Assembly (NCBI GenBank): GCA_024684065.1
Contig: JAIKXO010000083.1
Coordinates: 1 to 59,023 of the forward strand
Reading direction: 5' to 3'
Length of the DNA stretch: 59,023 nucleotides
DNA from: Lachnospiraceae bacterium
GTDB taxonomy: Bacteria > Bacillota_A > Clostridia > Lachnospirales > Lachnospiraceae
Positions within the stretch are counted from its first letter, which is position 1, and each line of letters starts with the position of its first letter. Position numbers and translations under genes: made by a program. The notes under the pieces are model-generated. The model was not told where the DNA came from and searched no databases. It saw nothing but the letters and a program-made list of their open reading frames with translations. Positions 53,941-59,023 of the stretch are shown in pieces.

Positions 53941-55626
53941 ATGAGTTTATTTAGCGGCCTTTATGTAGGACAATCAGGAATACAGACAAGTCAGAATGCG
54001 CTGAACACCACGGCGCATAATCTTTCTAATATAGAAACCCAGGGCTATGTAAGGCAGCAGGTTTTGCAGGGAGACCGTTCATACAGCCCTGTTAACGGGA
54101 TCGCCGCCGTTTCCAAGATGCAGTCGGGTCTCGGGGTCGAGTATTCAAAGGTCAGGCAGGTCAGGGACCAGTTCGTGGACAGCTCTTACAGGAAGGAAGA
54201 AGGAAGAGCCGCTTTCTACGAGACCTATTACGGGGCCACCAATGAGATAGATACCTTCCTCGGCGAGCTTACCGGTTCTGCCTTCAAGGATTCCCTCTCA
54301 AAATTCTGGACCTCGGTCGAGGAGCTTAAGAAGGATCCGGCGAGCGCCGTTACGGAAGGACAGTTCGTGTCCTGCGCCTCCCAGTTTCTGGAAAGAGCCC
54401 AGTCCGTATACAATGGGCTCAAGGGATATCAGGACAACCTGAATGCACAGATCAAGGACCTTGTCGACCAGATAAACGATATCGGAAAGCAGATCGCAAA
54501 GTATAATGACCTGATCGTAAGGATCGAGGTCGGAAGCGAAGAGGCCAATGATATCAGGGACGCAAGGAACAAACTTCTCGATGATCTCGGAAAATACGGC
54601 AATATCTCCTATGAGGAGAATCCCGTCGGAGCGGTGGATGTTTCCTTTGAGGGCGTGAGCTTTGTGGTCGCAGGAAAGGACAAGCCCACCCTTATGGGTG
54701 TTACGACCGACAATGCCACTGGTTTCCATACTCCGGTATGGGAGACCTATAACAACATGGAGGTGTTCAACTGCTATCAGGAGATCTCCAGCAAAAGCAA
54801 TACCAATATCGGGCAGCTGAAGGCTATCGTTCTCGCAAGGGGCGACCGGAGAGCCAACTATACCGATATTCAGAATGAAAACCTGTACAACTACGGTGAC
54901 AGAGACAACGGAAAGATGCCCACCGCAAATTCAGTCATCATGAATACCATGGCGGAATTTGACAATCTTGTCCACAGCGTGGTAACACAGGTCAACAATA
55001 TACTTGCGGGCGAGGAAACGGTGTACGATCCGGCACAGCTCGGCGCTGACGTACATGAGGTTAATCCTCCGATCACGGATAAGGAAAAGCAGCCCAAGGA
55101 GCTTTTCGTAAGATCCGCTACTGACAGATATGATGCCACCGGGCAGTATGTAAAAGAGGATACCTCAAATTCGCCGGGCGATACGACCACGATGTACACC
55201 CTCGGAAATCTGCGCATCAATCCGGAGCTCCTTAAGGAGCCTACACTGCTTGGATATCCGGATCGGAACTTCACTCTTGAAAACAAGAATGTTGATCAGA
55301 CAAAGGCAGATAAGCTTGCGGAGGCCTTCAGCACCGCGGGAACCCTTTTAAATCCCAATGTTACTAAAAAGAGCAATTTTGTAGATCTCTATTCCGATAT
55401 AGTTTCGTCGGTAGCGACCGCGGGCTATATCTACAAGAGCATTTCAGAGAGCCAGAGCCAGACGGCGACCCAGCTTGACAACAGCAGGCAGCAGGTTATG
55501 GGGGTGTCCTCAAACGAGGAGCTCCAGAACATGATCAAGTTCCAGAATGCCTTCAATGCCTCAAGCAGATACATAAACGCCGTAGACCAGATGATAGAGC
55601 ACCTGATAAGCAGGCTGGGCGGGTGA
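53941..55626 (+). CDS. flgK: Flagellar hook-associated protein FlgK, first copy
   Basis: A 561-residue hook-filament junction protein. The ATG at 53941 has AGGAGAGG upstream and is followed by SLFSGLYVGQSGIQTSQNAL, the standard N-terminal rod-like helix; an open frame 44 codons longer overlaps flgN and is ignored. N-terminal TAHNLSNIETQGYVRQQ and C-terminal QNMIKFQNAFNASSRYINAVDQM match FlgK. A second FlgK gene follows after 73 bases. Confidence 0.93.
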   Translation: MSLFSGLYVGQSGIQTSQNALNTTAHNLSNIETQGYVRQQVLQGDRSYSPVNGIAAVSKMQSGLGVEYSKVRQVRDQFVDSSYRKEEGRAAFYETYYGATNEIDTFLGELTGSAFKDSLSKFWTSVEELKKDPASAVTEGQFVSCASQFLERAQSVYNGLKGYQDNLNAQIKDLVDQINDIGKQIAKYNDLIVRIEVGSEEANDIRDARNKLLDDLGKYGNISYEENPVGAVDVSFEGVSFVVAGKDKPTLMGVTTDNATGFHTPVWETYNNMEVFNCYQEISSKSNTNIGQLKAIVLARGDRRANYTDIQNENLYNYGDRDNGKMPTANSVIMNTMAEFDNLVHSVVTQVNNILAGEETVYDPAQLGADVHEVNPPITDKEKQPKELFVRSATDRYDATGQYVKEDTSNSPGDTTTMYTLGNLRINPELLKEPTLLGYPDRNFTLENKNVDQTKADKLAEAFSTAGTLLNPNVTKKSNFVDLYSDIVSSVATAGYIYKSISESQSQTATQLDNSRQQVMGVSSNEELQNMIKFQNAFNASSRYINAVDQMIEHLISRLGG

Positions 55627-55699
55627 GGATGACCGGATCCCGTCTGATCTTGTCTGACGGGAATTTAGAGAGAGACAGGTTTTAGCAGGAGGACAGAAT

Positions 55700-57568
55700 A
55701 TGCCTTCAACATTTTTCGGATTAAACATAGCATACACGGGACTGCAGGCAGCCAACGCCTGGCTTAACACCACCGGCAACAATATCTCGAATATCGAGAC
55801 CAAGGGGTATTCGAGACAGCAGGTCACGCAGCAGGCGGCAGATGCCTTAAGGCTTCATACCACCTACGGCATGGCGGGTGCCGGAGTCAACTCCATGTCC
55901 ATAGACCAGATCAGGAACGAGTATTACGATCTCAAATACTGGAATTCCAGCTCCACCTTAGGCATCTATGGGGAACATAAGGACTATATGATGCAGATAG
56001 AGGACTATTTCAGCGAGACCGATACCATGCGCGGGTTCAATACCATCTTCAGTGATGTATTTTCAAGCCTGGATGAGGTTTATAAAAGCGCGGGCGACGA
56101 TTCCGTCAAGCAACAGTTCTTAGGCCAGTGCGGCAACCTCTGCAATTATTTCTCCGAGATGTCCACGAACTTAAGGAAGCTTCAGGAGGATGCAAACGCC
56201 GAGATAAAGAACAAAGCGGAACAGATAAACACCTTAGGTTCCCAGATAGCGACCCTTAACAAGCAGATAAACCTGATCGAATGCAATAAGGTAGTGGCGA
56301 ATGAGTTAAGGGATAAGCGTGCACTCCTCATCGATGAGCTTTCAAAGATCGTAAGCGTCGAGGTGGAGGAGACTCCCATCTATACCGAGGAGGGAGGAAA
56401 GGGAGCCAATGCCGAAAAGTCAGGAATGAACAATTACATGGTAAGGATAGCGGGCGGCCAGATCTTAGTTGACAGGTATGATTACAATACGCTTGAATGT
56501 ACTGCCAGAGAGAATAAGGTGAACCAGTCCGACGCAGAGGGACTTTTTGATCTCAAATGGACGAACGGGCTTGACTTCAATCTTTACGGGAATAACTTAA
56601 ACGGTGAATTAAAGGGCCTTATCGATATAAGAGACGGGAATAATGCAGAGTACTTTCACGGAGACGTGATCGACGTGGCTCCCGCCTCAGGTGCTACCAC
56701 ATCCGTTACGATCGATGTAAAGGATTACTCCTATCTGCAGGATATCAATAAATGTACTCTGCCGCCGGACGGAACCATTCAGCTGGGAAATAAAATGTTC
56801 GATTACGAAAGCTGGGTATACGATACGGATAAACAACAGTATACATTTAATCTGGCTCCCGGGCAGGACGCATCAGGCTTTAAGGACATGAAAGCAAGCG
56901 TCGGCACCGGAGTGGACTATCAGGGGATCCCGTACTATCAGGAACAGATGAATGAATGGGTAAGACAGTTTGCCTGCGCGATGAATGATATCGAGAAGAC
57001 CGCGAAGGATAAGGAAGGCAATTATGCCGACGCGTTTCTGGTTGCAAAGAAGCCGACTGAGGAAGGCTGTTACAATTTCGATGACCAGTACACAAACCCT
57101 GATGATCCGTCCCAGAAATCGGAAATAATCCGTTCAGATGGCAATAACTATTATCAGCTCACTGCCTCTTCAGCGACCGTCAATCCCGATATGCTCAGGG
57201 ATGTGGACAAGTTCCTGACCTATACAAACTGGTCGGACGGGCAGGACAGCCAGGACATTGCGGAGCAGATGCTTACGGTAAGGACTGATAAATCGAAGAT
57301 GGCCTTCAGAGGCTGCACCTCCCAGGAATTTTTACAGTGCATAACGGCGGACATAGCGCTTAACGCAAGCGCGGCCGTGACCTTCGAGCAGAACTATACG
57401 GATATCAACCATGCGGTAGAGAATCAGCGCAAGTCGGTTTCCGGGGTTGACAATGACGAGGAAGCCCTGAACCTCGTTAAATTCAGGGAGGCCTACAACC
57501 TTGCGGCGAAAATGATGTCTGTGATGCAGGAGATCTATGACAGGCTGATAAACGGTACCGGAGTATAA
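55700..57568 (+). CDS. flgK: Flagellar hook-associated protein FlgK, second copy
   Basis: A 622-residue paralogue of the preceding protein. It keeps NNISNIETKGYSRQQ at the N-terminus and EALNLVKFREAYNLAAKMMSVM at the C-terminus, with a different middle domain (residues 170-480). The two copies differ throughout, so they are an old duplication. Having both may mean a two-part junction or alternate filaments. AGGAGG is ten bases before the ATG. flgL follows after 136 bases. Confidence 0.92.
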   Translation: MPSTFFGLNIAYTGLQAANAWLNTTGNNISNIETKGYSRQQVTQQAADALRLHTTYGMAGAGVNSMSIDQIRNEYYDLKYWNSSSTLGIYGEHKDYMMQIEDYFSETDTMRGFNTIFSDVFSSLDEVYKSAGDDSVKQQFLGQCGNLCNYFSEMSTNLRKLQEDANAEIKNKAEQINTLGSQIATLNKQINLIECNKVVANELRDKRALLIDELSKIVSVEVEETPIYTEEGGKGANAEKSGMNNYMVRIAGGQILVDRYDYNTLECTARENKVNQSDAEGLFDLKWTNGLDFNLYGNNLNGELKGLIDIRDGNNAEYFHGDVIDVAPASGATTSVTIDVKDYSYLQDINKCTLPPDGTIQLGNKMFDYESWVYDTDKQQYTFNLAPGQDASGFKDMKASVGTGVDYQGIPYYQEQMNEWVRQFACAMNDIEKTAKDKEGNYADAFLVAKKPTEEGCYNFDDQYTNPDDPSQKSEIIRSDGNNYYQLTASSATVNPDMLRDVDKFLTYTNWSDGQDSQDIAEQMLTVRTDKSKMAFRGCTSQEFLQCITADIALNASAAVTFEQNYTDINHAVENQRKSVSGVDNDEEALNLVKFREAYNLAAKMMSVMQEIYDRLINGTGV

Positions 57569-57704
57569 TAACAGGCGTTCTTGATCACGGTTTAAACCAA
57601 AAGAAATTTTCTGATTTTTCCCCGATAAGCGGGTTTATAAGGTGTTCTAAGGACCGGCGGTTTCTTCTTATGAAGATATAGCAGTCCGGAAAGGCGGAAA
57701 TACT

Positions 57705-59023
57705 ATGGCAATGAGAATAACGAACGGCATAATGAACAGTAACGCCAAGATAAATATAATGATCAACAAGGAATATGCCGACCGCACCAATACCATGGTC
57801 GCAACCGGCCAGAAGATCACAAGGCCCTCGGATGACCCGGTAATAGCCATAAGAAATCTCCGGCTTAACAGCAATATCGATGAGCTGACCCAGTATAAGA
57901 CAAAGAACATCCCCGACGCCGATGCCTGGTTAAAGACCACCGGTACAGCCCTTGACCAGACACATCAGGTGCTGCAGAACATCCATGACAACCTGACGAC
58001 CGGCGCTTCCGATCAGCACACTGCCGATGACAGGATGAAGATAATGGAGAACCTGACAAAGCTGAGGGATCAGGTCTATGCCTCCGGAAACGCGGATTAC
58101 GCCGGAAGGACCGTGTTCACGGGCTACAGGACGGGGGAGACGCTTACGTATCTCGAGCCGGAAGATAAGAATCTGTACAATATATATGAAACCTTCGAAA
58201 ATTCCGCGGTAACGACAATGCCCTATGTGAAGGGAAACTTTGATATTTATAAGGCTGCCGGGAGCGGTCAGGTTATAAATCCGGATGTTGACGAGGATAC
58301 CGTGCAGCAGTATGACATATTCAGGGTGAGGCTTGCGTATGATAATCTGCAGTATGACAGCGGGAATATGACCGATGTTGACGGAGGAAATCTTAATGTC
58401 AATATAAATTACAAGCTAAAAGACGGAACAGAGGGATCCCTTTCCCCTGAGATAGTTACTTTAAAGGGCAAGAGCCAGGAAGAGATAGACGACATTTATT
58501 CCGAATATTATCAGACTGATGCGGCTCTTGCGGACACGGAACCCAAGGTAAGACTGATCGCGGACACCGGAGAACTTATACTTAATAAGGCGGCGGCGGA
58601 TCTTCTGCGTTCGGACAAGGCGGAGTTCAATATAGAGTACGCAAAATCTGATTTTAAAAGGGGAGACCTTCGTCCCGAGCATTATTTTGCCTGCAAATCA
58701 AAGGACACCACGGACAGTCAGGCAAACGTGATCGAGTATAATTATTCCGACACTCACAAGCCCGATTTCCAGAGGCAGCGTCTTTCCTATGAGGTAAGCT
58801 TTAACCAGACGATGGAGATAAACACCAATGCCTGTGATGTATTTACCCATGACATCGGCAGGGACGTGGACGACCTCATGAAAGCCACCCAGGCGGTCAT
58901 AGATGTTGAGAAAAAAATAGAGAATCTGAAGAAAGCGATCAAAGAGGAAAATCCGAATATTACCGATGAAGAGCTGAAGAGAGATATCAGGGTAAAGGAA
59001 GCCGAGCAGCAGTTTTCATACCT
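57705..59023 (+). CDS. flgL: Flagellar hook-associated protein FlgL (partial, 3' end outside window)
   Basis: The first 439 codons of a FlgL/flagellin-family protein, with the frame still open at the window edge. MRITNGIMNSNAKINIMINKE at the start and TGQKITRPSDDPVIAIRN near residue 35 are typical of the N-terminal helical core of FlgL. The middle is larger than in Bacillus FlgL (about 300 residues in all), which fits other Lachnospiraceae. AAGGCGG lies about eight bases before the ATG. FlgL joins the junction to the filament, so this continues the flgM-flgN-flgK set. Confidence 0.92.
   Translation, partial: MAMRITNGIMNSNAKINIMINKEYADRTNTMVATGQKITRPSDDPVIAIRNLRLNSNIDELTQYKTKNIPDADAWLKTTGTALDQTHQVLQNIHDNLTTGASDQHTADDRMKIMENLTKLRDQVYASGNADYAGRTVFTGYRTGETLTYLEPEDKNLYNIYETFENSAVTTMPYVKGNFDIYKAAGSGQVINPDVDEDTVQQYDIFRVRLAYDNLQYDSGNMTDVDGGNLNVNINYKLKDGTEGSLSPEIVTLKGKSQEEIDDIYSEYYQTDAALADTEPKVRLIADTGELILNKAAADLLRSDKAEFNIEYAKSDFKRGDLRPEHYFACKSKDTTDSQANVIEYNYSDTHKPDFQRQRLSYEVSFNQTMEINTNACDVFTHDIGRDVDDLMKATQAVIDVEKKIENLKKAIKEENPNITDEELKRDIRVKEAEQQFSY

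Overview
The window looks like a chromosomal segment of an anaerobic, motile, Gram-positive Clostridia, most likely a member of the Lachnospiraceae (Butyrivibrio/Roseburia-like). The reasons are pyruvate formate-lyase fermentation, a GlgC/GlgD pair, a long (about 400-residue) PRPP synthetase, DnaD/DnaI primosome genes, a MecA adaptor, an F-type ATPase whose c subunit carries a sodium-binding signature, and a flagellar flgM-flgN-flgK-flgL block. AGGAGG-type ribosome binding sites and TTG/GTG starts are common. I see no rRNA, tRNA, CRISPR array, prophage or insertion sequence; this is mostly core genome with small accessory insertions.

Layout: 1-4.2 kb, end of a GH25 lysozyme gene, rfbC and a two-gene polysaccharide ABC exporter. 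4.3-9.6 kb, an unfamiliar protein with a histone-H1-like tail next to a SWIM/SNF2 helicase. 9.7-13.7 kb (minus), a small ferredoxin and the pyruvate formate-lyase locus, in which the glycyl-radical domain is a separate gene. 13.9-14.5 kb, a dense cluster of palindromic repeats, then a DUF1858 protein and mecA. 15.7-16.0 kb, a strong promoter driving a probable structured RNA with a 6S-like outline. 16.7-22.8 kb, a GH18-like cell-wall protein, tsaC/sua5, rpiB, upp, dCMP deaminase and a coiled-coil/SleB cell-wall hydrolase. 23.7-31.6 kb, the complete atp operon; as I recall, sua5-rpiB-upp-atp follows the order in Bacillus. 31.6-32.5 kb (minus), three small genes resembling a toxin-antitoxin locus without its toxin. 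32.6-41.6 kb (minus), ahcY, then dnaD-dnaI-prs-(C39-like protein), then murC. 42-44.5 kb, glgC-glgD. 44.6-51.2 kb, pth and mfd, separated by a broken chemotaxis receptor gene. 51.4-52.4 kb, fba. 52.4-52.8 kb, a minute ORF with a perfect Shine-Dalgarno sequence and opposed terminators, plus long palindromes. 52.9-59 kb, a sigma-28 promoter and flgM, flgN, two tandem flgK genes and an incomplete flgL.

The most unusual item is the split pyruvate formate-lyase: a 678-residue body with the Cys-Cys active site but no glycyl-radical segment, an 82-residue protein carrying only that segment, and between them an 84-residue relative that has lost the radical motif. Also worth attention are the palindromic mosaic repeats (one forms the stop codon of atpB), the 6S-like RNA, the possible leaderless/antitoxin-only operon, the candidate type I toxin peptide, the DnaA boxes ahead of dnaD, and the hairpin-plus-U-run leader of glgC.
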